The position numbers and the translations under genes were made by a program. 6,764 nt of DNA from Candidatus Ratteibacteria bacterium (GTDB lineage: Bacteria; Ratteibacteria; UBA8468; B48-G9; JAFGKM01), in the NCBI GenBank assembly GCA_028697565.1, contig JAQVEU010000041.1:1-6764 (forward strand). The letters are read 5' to 3'. Of this stretch, positions 1 through 6,476 are shown piece after piece. The notes under the pieces are model-generated. The model saw only the letters and a list, made by a program, of their open reading frames with translations, searched no databases and was not told the DNA's origin. Each line of letters opens with the position of its first letter. Positions within the stretch are counted from its first letter, which is position 1.

Positions 1-34
1 CTTTTGTTTTAGTATTTTATCACATTTCAGACAT

Positions 35-130
35 AAGTAGCGAGGAGCAAGTAGAGAGAAAAATACTTTAATATTTTGCATCTTTAATACTTTTTATTCG
101 TCTTCTCTTGCTACTTTCTACTCGCTACTT
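35..130. repeat. Imperfect inverted repeat made of a heptamer-like unit
   Basis: The left arm (35-54) and the reverse complement of the right arm (111-130) match at 18 of 20 positions. Each arm divides into 7-base units of approximate form RAGTAGC. On the left these are AAGTAGC, GAGGAGC and AAGTAGA. Reading the right arm on the opposite strand gives AAGTAGC, GAGTAGA and AAGTAGC. The 56-base A+T-rich interior carries two copies of TTTAATA. The right arm runs into five T residues (129-133), so the RNA could fold as a long-looped terminator-like hairpin for a gene left of the window. It could equally be a dispersed intergenic repeat. No coding potential is seen here. Confidence 0.65.
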
Positions 131-144
131 TTTAACCAATGCGG

Positions 145-173
145 TTGGCTGAGTATTTACTTTATGTTAATAT
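145..173 (+). promoter_or_regulatory. Possible sigma-70-type promoter for the lipA cluster
   Basis: TTGGCT (145-150) lies 17 bases before TAATAT (168-173). Each hexamer matches the housekeeping consensus at 4 of 6 positions. A better -10 match, TATAAC at 171-176, would have a 20-base spacer. With the first pair, transcription would begin near base 180, the A of the lipA ATG. No Shine-Dalgarno sequence precedes lipA, which fits a leaderless or near-leaderless message. In an A+T-rich region such matches arise by chance, so this is tentative. Confidence 0.35.
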
Positions 174-179
174 AACTTT

Positions 180-1025
180 ATGCAGGAATATATTCCGGAC
201 AGGATTAAAAAAAGGGTATCAATTAATAAAAAATGGGAACAGGTTAAAAAAATACTTAATGGACTTGCTATCAATACAGTATGCGAAAGTGCTGTTTGCC
301 CAAATGTCTATGAGTGTTTTTGTAAGGGCTATGCTACCTTTATGATACTTGGAAATAGATGCACAAGAAACTGCAGGTTCTGTGGCGTTTTGCCTCTAAA
401 AGAGCACACCCCTCCAGACAATAAAGAGCCGGAGAACATAGCAAAAGCAGTAAAACTACTGGAAATGACATATGTAGTAATTACATCTCCTACCAGAGAT
501 GACCTATCAGATGGTGGTGCAGAACATTTTGCTACAACAACAAAATGCATAAAGGAACTAAATCCCCTTACAAAGATTGAATTGCTTATTCCTGACTTTC
601 AGGGAAATGAAGAAAGTTTAAGAAAGGTTTTTGAAGCACAACCAGATGTCATCTCTCACAATATAGAAACAGTCCCTTCCCTTTATCCTGCTGTGAGGCC
701 CTCGTCTGACTATAAAACATCTCTTAATGTTTTAAAGGCCATAAAACAACATAGAATTATTACAAAATCGGGTTTTATGCTTGGACTGGGAGAAAAGGAA
801 GAAGAGGTCATAGAACTACTATATTCCATTAGAGAAACAGGATGTGACTACCTCGTTATCGGACAGTATCTAAAACCATCAAAAAAGGCAGTAGATGTTA
901 GAGAATATATCAGCCCCGAAGTATTTAAGAAGTATGAAGAAACAGGTAAAAAGATGGGCTTCAAAAATATATTCGCCGGCACTTTCTACAGAAGTTCCTA
1001 CCTGGCAGAGAAATTGTTATTATAA
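180..1025 (+). CDS. lipA: Lipoyl synthase (radical SAM), LipA
   Basis: LipA inserts two sulfur atoms into octanoyl groups on lipoyl carrier domains (2-oxoacid dehydrogenase E2 subunits, GcvH), the last step of lipoate synthesis, in the cytoplasm. The 281-residue product shows both iron-sulfur motifs. The LipA-specific CX4CX5C for the auxiliary, sulfur-donating cluster is at Cys35, Cys40 and Cys46. The radical-SAM CX3CX2C is at Cys61, Cys65 and Cys68 (CTRNCRFC). Other family signatures are RDDLSDGGA (106-114), a VRPSSDY segment (172-178) and the C-terminal RSSY (271-274), whose Arg-Ser-Ser motif is a cluster ligand in known LipA structures. It is somewhat shorter than the 321-residue E. coli protein, mainly at the N-terminus. 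ATG180 is the first possible start because an in-frame TAA lies at 168-170. No Shine-Dalgarno sequence is visible. The stop overlaps the next start (TAATG). No lipB, lplA or lipoylated-enzyme gene is in the window. Confidence 0.96.
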   Translation: MQEYIPDRIKKRVSINKKWEQVKKILNGLAINTVCESAVCPNVYECFCKGYATFMILGNRCTRNCRFCGVLPLKEHTPPDNKEPENIAKAVKLLEMTYVVITSPTRDDLSDGGAEHFATTTKCIKELNPLTKIELLIPDFQGNEESLRKVFEAQPDVISHNIETVPSLYPAVRPSSDYKTSLNVLKAIKQHRIITKSGFMLGLGEKEEEVIELLYSIRETGCDYLVIGQYLKPSKKAVDVREYISPEVFKKYEETGKKMGFKNIFAGTFYRSSYLAEKLLL

Positions 1026-1555
1026 TGGATGAAGAAAAACTTATAAAATTGGCACAGAAAGGGGATATAGATGCCTTTACTACGCTTTTATATTCCTGTG
1101 AAAAACGGCTAAAAAACACTGCCTTTGCACTCTGTCCCGAAGAAGATGAAGACCTCCTGCAGGAGACATATCTTGCTGCCTTTAAAAGTATAAGAAGATT
1201 CCGTGGTAATTCTTCCTTTTATACATGGATTTACAGAATAATGCTGAACCGTGCCTATAAGAAGTTTAAGAAAAACAGATACAAAAGGATGTTAATAAAA
1301 AGGATTGGACAGATTATTCCTGCCGATAATGTCTCTCCTCCTGACCCTGATATTAAAGAGGTGGTAAGGGCAGGCGTTTTAAACCTGCCCTTACACTATA
1401 AAGAGGTTATCACCCTCTACTATTTTGAAGAGATGACCGTTGAAGAAATAGCCAGATATCTGAATATCAACACTGGTACTGTTAAATCCCGCCTTTTCAC
1501 TGCAAGAACGCTCCTTAAAAAACTAATTGAACCAAAAGAACAAAAAAGGGACTAA
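1025..1555 (+). CDS. ECF-type RNA polymerase sigma factor (sigma-70 family)
   Basis: This small sigma factor of 176 residues has only the two domains typical of the ECF (RpoE-like, group 4) class. Sigma region 2 spans about residues 8-82. It includes the core-binding DEDLLQETYLAAF stretch (41-53) and FYTWIYRIMLNRA (65-77), the region that melts the -10 element. A basic linker (79-93) follows. Sigma region 4 lies at about 113-168, with LPLHYKEVITLYYFEEMTVE (121-140) and a helix-turn-helix carrying GTVKSRLF (151-158) for -35 recognition. The start codon shares one base with the lipA stop (TAATG), so translation is probably coupled to lipA. The following genes encode a membrane protein and an exported protein, the usual setting for a membrane-controlled ECF factor. 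The ECF subgroup cannot be assigned by eye, and its target promoters are unknown. Confidence 0.93.
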   Translation: MDEEKLIKLAQKGDIDAFTTLLYSCEKRLKNTAFALCPEEDEDLLQETYLAAFKSIRRFRGNSSFYTWIYRIMLNRAYKKFKKNRYKRMLIKRIGQIIPADNVSPPDPDIKEVVRAGVLNLPLHYKEVITLYYFEEMTVEEIARYLNINTGTVKSRLFTARTLLKKLIEPKEQKRD

Positions 1556-1576
1556 ATATATAAAAGGATAAGAAAA

Positions 1577-2098
1577 ATGGAAAACGACCCCTTCAAAAAC
1601 ATAAACATAGAGGAAATACTGGTTGAGATAAGAAAAGATGCAGAGAGAGCGGAAATAGAAAGGGACATTGCTGGGTCTATTGTAGATGTTATAAAAAAGA
1701 GACAGAGTATGTTTCTTCTCCGTTATACCAAATTGTTGACTGCTGTTTCAATACTCCTTATTATGGGCAATATTGTGCAAGGAGTGTTCTTAATACGTGG
1801 AGGACAAAAAGCCACAAAAGTGCAAGAAGAAAAGGTCTCTCTAACCAATGCCGGTATAGTTCCTCCTCCTGTAATATCTGAATTACCCACCACTGCAACT
1901 GTCATAACTGAGCAGAAAAAGTATACAGAAAGTCCTGAAATCTCAGAAAAAGCAGGTATCTCTCCTGAAGAAGGAATAGAAGAAATTTTTAAACTTTATA
2001 GTTTAATCTTGGAACTTCCGTCTATATCTATACAGGAAATAATGTCTTTAAAAGAAAATAGAGAACAGACAAATGGAGGAAACTATGACAGGGTATAA
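1577..2098 (+). CDS. Single-pass membrane protein, candidate anti-sigma factor
   Basis: I do not recognise a family. The 173-residue product has an acidic, charged, probably helical N-terminal part (1-50) ending in basic residues (KKRQ, 40-43; R49, K52). One hydrophobic segment follows (about 53-73). The C-terminal part is Pro/Thr/Glu-rich and low in complexity (79-130), ending in a short helical region (132-161). By the positive-inside rule the N-terminus should be cytosolic and the C-terminus periplasmic, the topology of RseA-like anti-sigma factors. There are no cysteines and no HXXXCXXC zinc motif, so it is not a zinc-binding anti-sigma domain. The anti-sigma role is inferred from its position directly after the ECF sigma gene and from topology. 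ATG1577 follows AAAAGGA (1562-1568) at 8 nt. Its last 14 bases overlap the next gene. Confidence 0.6.
   Translation: MENDPFKNINIEEILVEIRKDAERAEIERDIAGSIVDVIKKRQSMFLLRYTKLLTAVSILLIMGNIVQGVFLIRGGQKATKVQEEKVSLTNAGIVPPPVISELPTTATVITEQKKYTESPEISEKAGISPEEGIEEIFKLYSLILELPSISIQEIMSLKENREQTNGGNYDRV
2075..2080 (+). promoter_or_regulatory. Ribosome binding site that sets the downstream start at 2085
   Basis: GGAGGA sits 4 bases before ATG2085. An earlier in-frame ATG at 2073 would place this strong Shine-Dalgarno sequence inside the coding region and has no comparable site of its own. Starting at 2085 also gives a compact signal peptide. The site lies inside the end of the preceding gene. Confidence 0.75.
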
Positions 2099-3005
2099 AA
2101 AGATTTTTGTGCTCTTTTTTTGTTTCCTTGTTTTCCATCTGCAGGCAAAGGACAACAAAGACCTCATACTGAACAACTTTTTCACAAAGATAAGGTCTGC
2201 CCAGACAGAAGCATTTCCTACTATTGAAAGCATACAGACAAAAATGAAGACAGAGATTGCCTTATCTCCTGGAGCCCTTGCTGCTATCCAGCCATTTATC
2301 AACAATCTATTTAACGAACCTGTCTCAAATGTCCTTACCGGCACAGGAGACCTTAAAATTAAGTTTATAGGTGTGGATGGAAAAAGCAAGGCAGAATATA
2401 TCTGTATGTACTTTAATAGTTCACTACTAAATTTTGTATTTACAAAGGCAGGGGATAATATAGAAGTTCTGTTGCCGAGGATGGGTGTTGTAATCAAGGA
2501 TAATATTAGTGAAATAGAGAAGATATTAAAACAATACGGACAGAAAACAGATATACAGAAGCAGGCAGTTTCATCAAACGTACTAAAAGAAACTATTAAT
2601 TATATCATTACCAATGAAGATACAATCAGAGAAAAAATCACAATGGAGGAAAAGATAGGTAAAAAAGATGGACAAACAACATATATCTTTAATTATCCTA
2701 TACAAAAAGGAAATATCAAAATTGAGATATTTGATAACTACTGGACATTTGCCTCCATTTCATTCTCAGGCAAGGATGGTTCTTTTGTCAGACTAAACTA
2801 TTCAATTCCAGATAAGAAGGCAGGGTATCTTATCTATCTTCCTGATACGATATTATTACAAAAAGAAGAAAAAGGGAATAAGTTATCCGTTGAATTTTCT
2901 GGTATGACCTATAACCGTCTTTTTTCTGAAAATGAATTTAAACTTATAAATATGAACTTCCAGGAGTTCACTGCATTTTTATATCTAAAACTTTTACAGA
3001 GATAA
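2085..3005 (+). CDS. Exported LolA/RseB-like protein, possible partner of the ECF system
   Basis: The 306-residue product begins with a signal peptide: Lys5-Lys6, a hydrophobic core at 7-19, and probable cleavage after LQA (19-21). The mature protein is mainly predicted beta strand, alternating hydrophobic and charged residues. A helical, charged insert interrupts it at about 138-192. The C-terminal part (LPDTILLQ, 252-259, then KLSVEFSGMTYNRLFSENEF, 266-285) reads like the closing strands of LolA-type lipoprotein-carrier folds. RseB, the periplasmic regulator of RpoE, shares that fold, and the order sigma, membrane protein, exported protein matches rpoE-rseA-rseB. This is a faint resemblance seen by eye, not a family assignment. 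It could instead be a lipid-binding or outer-membrane biogenesis protein. The start at 2085 is preferred over 2073 on its Shine-Dalgarno site. It overlaps the previous gene by 14 nt. Confidence 0.5.
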   Translation: MTGYKKIFVLFFCFLVFHLQAKDNKDLILNNFFTKIRSAQTEAFPTIESIQTKMKTEIALSPGALAAIQPFINNLFNEPVSNVLTGTGDLKIKFIGVDGKSKAEYICMYFNSSLLNFVFTKAGDNIEVLLPRMGVVIKDNISEIEKILKQYGQKTDIQKQAVSSNVLKETINYIITNEDTIREKITMEEKIGKKDGQTTYIFNYPIQKGNIKIEIFDNYWTFASISFSGKDGSFVRLNYSIPDKKAGYLIYLPDTILLQKEEKGNKLSVEFSGMTYNRLFSENEFKLINMNFQEFTAFLYLKLLQR

Positions 3006-3020
3006 AAAAGGAGAATACTG

Positions 3021-3644
3021 ATGAGAAAAAATGCCTTCACACTGATAGAACTTCTGGTTGTAGTAGCCATCATTGGTATTCTTGCTGCGCTACTTCTACC
3101 TGCACTTTCACAGGCACGAGAAAAAGCAAGGCAGATAAGTTGTATGAACAATTTGAAACAGTTATATCTTGCGTTTGCCCTCTATGCAGATATGTATGAA
3201 GGAACTTTACCACCAAGAGATATTGGAGCGGCAGAGACTCTTTTCCCCTATATATATTATATCAACTGGACGAATTTTATCAGACCTATAATGGAACCCA
3301 ATCTTGCAAATATACCCTTTATTTTTGACTGGCCCACATCCCCTGATATATATTATTGTCCTGTGGGAAAAAGGTTTATCAGTGACTATACAACCCAGCA
3401 TAGTTTGCCTATAGAACCATTCACAACCTATATCATTAACACCACACCTCCACCAGGTGACCCCGGTGTAAAAGGCAGGAAGATAGATGGCTTTTGGACA
3501 GACCCTGATGGAAAATTTGGTTCATCTAATATATGGCTCCTTGCAGACCCACCTCTAAAAGATGCTGGTTGGCCCAACTATTCACATACGGGCGGGATAA
3601 ATGTTTTATACCTTGACGGCAGTGTTAGATGGCAAAAAAGATAA
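3021..3644 (+). CDS. Type II pseudopilin-like protein with H-X9-DG C-terminal motif
   Basis: The 207-residue product starts with a class III (prepilin) signal: a short basic leader, then FTLIELLVVVAIIGILAALL (6-25). Prepilin peptidase should cut between Ala5 and Phe6 and methylate Phe6. The conserved Glu, residue 5 of the mature protein, is Glu10. Ala rather than the usual Gly precedes the cut. The hydrophobic helix runs into AREKARQISCMNNLKQLYLA (32-51). Cys41 and Cys113 (YYCP) are plausible disulfide partners. The C-terminus carries HTGGINVLYLDGSVRW (189-204), with His189 and Asp199-Gly200 nine residues apart. This is the H-X9-DG motif of a very large pseudopilin-like family, expanded in PVC-group and related bacteria, whose function is mostly unknown. 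AAGGAG (3008-3013) lies 7 nt before the start, and the gene begins 15 nt after its neighbour. No prepilin peptidase, ATPase or secretin gene is present here. Confidence 0.9.
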   Translation: MRKNAFTLIELLVVVAIIGILAALLLPALSQAREKARQISCMNNLKQLYLAFALYADMYEGTLPPRDIGAAETLFPYIYYINWTNFIRPIMEPNLANIPFIFDWPTSPDIYYCPVGKRFISDYTTQHSLPIEPFTTYIINTTPPPGDPGVKGRKIDGFWTDPDGKFGSSNIWLLADPPLKDAGWPNYSHTGGINVLYLDGSVRWQKR

Positions 3645-3646
3645 AG

Positions 3647-3653
3647 AGAGGAG
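3647..3653 (+). promoter_or_regulatory. Ribosome binding site that sets the downstream start at 3661
   Basis: AGAGGAG lies 7 bases before ATG3661, just after the pseudopilin stop. The longer open frame from ATG3601 would begin inside the conserved end of the pseudopilin gene, has no Shine-Dalgarno sequence, and would bury the signal peptide behind 20 charged residues. Confidence 0.8.
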
Positions 3654-3660
3654 AACAAAA

Positions 3661-4584
3661 ATGAAGAAAGTATTTATTCTAATGCTATGTCTGGTAATGA
3701 ATATTTCAGTACATCTATATTGTGAAGAAGCAGTAAATAATACGTCCACATCTGAAAAAGAAAAGGTAGATGTTGTGGCTGAAGAAGTAAAACCTGAGGT
3801 AGAAAAATACATACTTGTATATAAATTTCCTAAAGAAACAGAAATTTATTACCAGATATCTCTTGATAAAAAGGATAATTTCAATATCGGTGGAAGGAAG
3901 TTTGATGTAAATAAGAGAACACTTGTCTATATATCGGAACTATTCCAAGGTGTTGACGAAAACAAAAATGGTATTATCACAATAACCTGTCTACAGGGCT
4001 GGCAGGACAATATAAAAATATTTTCTCAGCCGAAAGAGGTGAAGATAAAAATGTCTCCAAAAGGAGAAATACTTGAAAGTCAGGGTTTTCAGGATATATC
4101 AGCAGAGTTCTTGAAAGTTTTCCTGTATAACCTTGCTGACTATATCCCAGGAATAGACCGGCTACCTATAAAGATTGACCTTTCAAAGATGCCATCCAAT
4201 GAATTTAATATCTACTTTCAGGCATTTATATTTCCTGTCCCTGGATCACCTGTAGCAGTAGGTGATGTATGGGAAAAAAGAGATAAAAATATGGGTGTAA
4301 CCATTCAGTATAAACTACAGGAGATAAAAGAAGGTAAGGCATATATAGACATCTCTACTGAAAACAACAGGGGTTCTCTTGAAGGTAAGGTTATCTTTGA
4401 TATAGAAAATGGATACCTTATATCCAATTATGTAAAGATGTCTACTGATGCAACAGGAAAAATTGTCCAAAAGGCAGCAAAAGAGATTGGTGGTGTTGTT
4501 GGTACAGAAGTAAAACCATCATCTACCCTGCCTGAAAGAACCCAGATAACTTTTAAAATGGAATTTGTCCCTATGGAAGAATAA
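3661..4584 (+). CDS. Exported beta-rich protein, DUF6263-like, function unknown
   Basis: The 307-residue product starts MKKVFILMLCLVMN, a clear secretory signal (basic residues 2-3, hydrophobic 4-19). Cys21 follows but HLYC is a poor lipobox, so lipoprotein status is doubtful. An acidic linker with many Glu, Val and Lys residues (22-49) leads to a domain of alternating beta strands: YILVYKFPKETEIYYQIS (50-67), a middle part with KIKMSPKGEILES (128-140), FPVPGSPVAVGDVWEK (191-206), and a closing stretch with DIENGYLISNYVKMS (247-261). Strand spacing and the phrase proline-x-valine-glycine-aspartate-x-tryptophan recall DUF6263-type exported proteins of unknown function. I hold this resemblance with modest confidence. 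It is probably the last gene of the lipA-sigma cluster, 16 nt after the pseudopilin gene, and so may act at the envelope with its neighbours. Confidence 0.7.
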   Translation: MKKVFILMLCLVMNISVHLYCEEAVNNTSTSEKEKVDVVAEEVKPEVEKYILVYKFPKETEIYYQISLDKKDNFNIGGRKFDVNKRTLVYISELFQGVDENKNGIITITCLQGWQDNIKIFSQPKEVKIKMSPKGEILESQGFQDISAEFLKVFLYNLADYIPGIDRLPIKIDLSKMPSNEFNIYFQAFIFPVPGSPVAVGDVWEKRDKNMGVTIQYKLQEIKEGKAYIDISTENNRGSLEGKVIFDIENGYLISNYVKMSTDATGKIVQKAAKEIGGVVGTEVKPSSTLPERTQITFKMEFVPMEE

Positions 4585-4613
4585 ATAGATTAAAAGGTTA
4601 AAAGATTGCAGAG

Positions 4614-4751
4614 AAATCCATCCCAGTCATTCCTTTAACAAAGGAAGGGGAAAATTCCCCAGTTCCCCCCTTTAATAAAGCAGTCCTTCCCTTTTGTAAA
4701 GGGATTTCGGGGGTTAGAGGGGATTTATTCCTTCCAATACGAGGGGATGGA
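4614..4751. repeat. Compound palindromic intergenic repeat (MITE-like or dispersed repeat)
   Basis: The spacer between the cluster and nadE is packed with inverted repeats. An outer pair TCCATCCC (4617-4624) and GGGATGGA (4744-4751) matches perfectly, and AAATCC (4614-4619) pairs with GGATTT (4721-4726). Inside are three perfect short hairpins: TTCCTTT/AAAGGAA (4630-4646), GGGGAA/TTCCCC (4647-4660) and TCCCTTT/AAAGGGA (4688-4704). CTTTAATAAAG (4670-4680) is a further palindrome, and GAGGGGAT occurs twice (4717, 4741). The strand-biased C-rich left and G-rich right halves resemble the CCCCTTTAA-type dispersed repeats found between genes in many bacterial genomes. No transposase or ORF is present. 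It could also help end transcription of the upstream cluster, though no long T run follows any hairpin. Confidence 0.6.
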
Positions 4752-4768
4752 GAACAAAGATATAAGAT

Positions 4769-4798
4769 TTAATATTTATATTCATAATGTTGTATAAT
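4769..4798 (+). promoter_or_regulatory. Probable promoter for nadE
   Basis: A perfect -10 consensus, TATAAT (4793-4798), lies 18 bases after a weak -35-like TTAATA (4769-4774). Transcription would begin around 4804-4806, at or next to the nadE ATG at 4806. The only ribosome-binding-like sequence, AGAAGG (4799-4804), is 1 nt from the start codon and would be at or upstream of the transcript start. The arrangement therefore points to a leaderless nadE message. Confidence 0.5.
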
Positions 4799-4805
4799 AG
4801 AAGGT

Positions 4806-6476
4806 ATGGACAAGATTCGGTTAGGCATTGGACAGGTAAATTTTACAGTAGGTGATATTAAAGGAAATTGTAAGAAGATAACTGACTATATAAAAAAGGC
4901 ACAAAAAAACAAGGTTGATATTCTTTCATTCCCTGAACTATTTATAACTGGCTATCCTCCAGAAGACCTTTTATTAAAGTCCACCTTTATTAAAGAAAAT
5001 CTTAACACTATCTCTTCTCTTGAAAAAATAGTCGGAGATATTGTGGTTATTGTTGGCTTTGTAGACACGCAAGATGGTAATCTGTACAACTCAGCAGGTA
5101 TACTACACAACAGAAAAAAGGTTGCTGTTTATCACAAGATACTTCTGCCAAACTATGGCGTATTTGACGAAAAAAGATATTTTTCTGCAGGAAACAATCC
5201 ATTTATTGTTGACCTATCAGGAATATCATTTGGTGTGAATATCTGCGAAGACATCTGGCACATAGAAGGACCTACAAAATTACAGGCAGCAAAAGGAGCA
5301 AAACTCATTTTTAACATAAGTGCATCACCTTATTCTATGGGTAAAACAGAAGAAAGAGAAGATATTATAAGACAGCAATGTATGGAAAATAATATCACGG
5401 TCTGTTATACCAATCTTGTAGGAGGACAGGATGAGATTGTCTTTGATGGTGGCAGTTTTGTAATGGATAATACAGGGAACACTTTCTATAAAGCACCATC
5501 TTTCAGGGAAGCACTGTTTGTTATTGATATTCCAATAGAAAAGGCAGAGAAAACACAAAAAGCAGCATTTTATATTTCACATAGCATATCAGAAAACAAA
5601 CCATTTATTACTATTCCTGAATATAAAGAGATAACAAAAGAAGAAGAGGTATATCTTGCCCTTATGATAGGACTGAGGGATTATGTTCTGAAGAATGGTT
5701 TCAAGAAGGTTGTACTTGGTCTGAGCGGTGGTATAGATTCCTCACTTGTTGCTACTATTGCTTCTGATGCACTCGGAAGTGAAAATGTTGTGGGTGTCTT
5801 TATGCCTTCAAGATATTCTTCGAAAGAGTCAGAAGAGGATGCAAAACTACTGGCGGAAAACCTTAAGATTGCATTTATAACAATACCTATAGATGATATA
5901 TTCACAACATATCTTGAAACCCTCTCCCCCATTTTTTCTGGAAAAAAGTTAGATATAACAGAAGAAAATCTTCAGGCAAGGATAAGAGGAAATATCCTTA
6001 TGGCACTTTCCAATAAATTTGGATACATTGTACTTACCACAGGGAATAAGTCAGAGATAAGTGTTGGCTATTCTACACTTTATGGTGATATGGCTGGTGG
6101 ATTTGCTGTAATTAAGGATGTATATAAAACACTGGTATATAAGCTTGCTCAATATAGAAACTCTGTGAATGTTGTAATTCCTGAACGGATATTAACCAAA
6201 GAACCAACTGCTGAATTAAGGCCAGACCAAAAAGACCAGGATACATTACCACCTTATGAAACCCTTGATGGTATCCTCAAAGAATACATTGAAAAGGATA
6301 AAAATTTTACAGAGATTGTTTCATCAGGATTTGACAGGGAAACAGTAAGGAAAGTCATTGCAATGGTGGACAGAAGTGAATATAAAAGACGGCAGGCACC
6401 ACCAGGAACAAAAATCACACCTAAAGCATTCGGAAAAGATAGAAGGATGCCCATTACCAATCGTTTTACTTTATAA
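4806..6476 (+). CDS. nadE: Glutamine-dependent NAD+ synthetase
   Basis: NadE catalyses the last step of NAD+ synthesis: ATP-dependent amidation of nicotinate adenine dinucleotide, using ammonia released from glutamine. The 556-residue product has the usual two-domain layout. The N-terminal nitrilase-type glutaminase domain (about 3-260) carries the catalytic triad Glu44 (FPELFITGYPPEDLL), Lys111 (YHKILLPNYGVFDE) and Cys147 (NICEDIW). The C-terminal synthetase domain (about 275-556) has the ATP pyrophosphatase loop LSGGIDSS (306-313), TTGNKSEISVGYSTLYGD (411-428) and KEPTAELRPDQKDQD (465-479). Presence of Cys147 shows it can use glutamine rather than free ammonia only. Length and motifs are intact. 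ATG4806 is the start that gives the canonical beginning KIRLGIGQVN. It stands apart from the upstream cluster by 221 nt and appears to have its own promoter. Confidence 0.97.
   Translation: MDKIRLGIGQVNFTVGDIKGNCKKITDYIKKAQKNKVDILSFPELFITGYPPEDLLLKSTFIKENLNTISSLEKIVGDIVVIVGFVDTQDGNLYNSAGILHNRKKVAVYHKILLPNYGVFDEKRYFSAGNNPFIVDLSGISFGVNICEDIWHIEGPTKLQAAKGAKLIFNISASPYSMGKTEEREDIIRQQCMENNITVCYTNLVGGQDEIVFDGGSFVMDNTGNTFYKAPSFREALFVIDIPIEKAEKTQKAAFYISHSISENKPFITIPEYKEITKEEEVYLALMIGLRDYVLKNGFKKVVLGLSGGIDSSLVATIASDALGSENVVGVFMPSRYSSKESEEDAKLLAENLKIAFITIPIDDIFTTYLETLSPIFSGKKLDITEENLQARIRGNILMALSNKFGYIVLTTGNKSEISVGYSTLYGDMAGGFAVIKDVYKTLVYKLAQYRNSVNVVIPERILTKEPTAELRPDQKDQDTLPPYETLDGILKEYIEKDKNFTEIVSSGFDRETVRKVIAMVDRSEYKRRQAPPGTKITPKAFGKDRRMPITNRFTL

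Noticed and set aside
139..345. Open frame overlapping the start of lipA
   Set aside because: It is in a different frame from lipA, whose conserved cysteine motifs begin in the overlapped region. The protein shows no recognisable features.
2048..2497. 149-codon open frame on the minus strand
   Set aside because: It lies opposite the exported LolA-like gene, which has a ribosome site, signal peptide and operon fit. The antisense frame has none of these and looks like a shadow.
3601..3660. N-terminal extension of the 3661 gene from ATG3601
   Set aside because: It overlaps the conserved H-X9-DG end of the pseudopilin gene, lacks a ribosome site, and would hide an obvious signal peptide. AGAGGAG is positioned for ATG3661.
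4585..4613. Two TTAAAAG copies spaced 8 bases apart after the 4584 stop
   Set aside because: Short, A+T-rich and only two copies, which is too little to call a tandem repeat.
4701..4746. Possible G-quadruplex in the G-rich right half of the repeat
   Set aside because: Only three G runs lie close together (4701-4703, 4709-4713, 4719-4722). The fourth (4743-4746) is 20 bases away, outside the usual loop limits.
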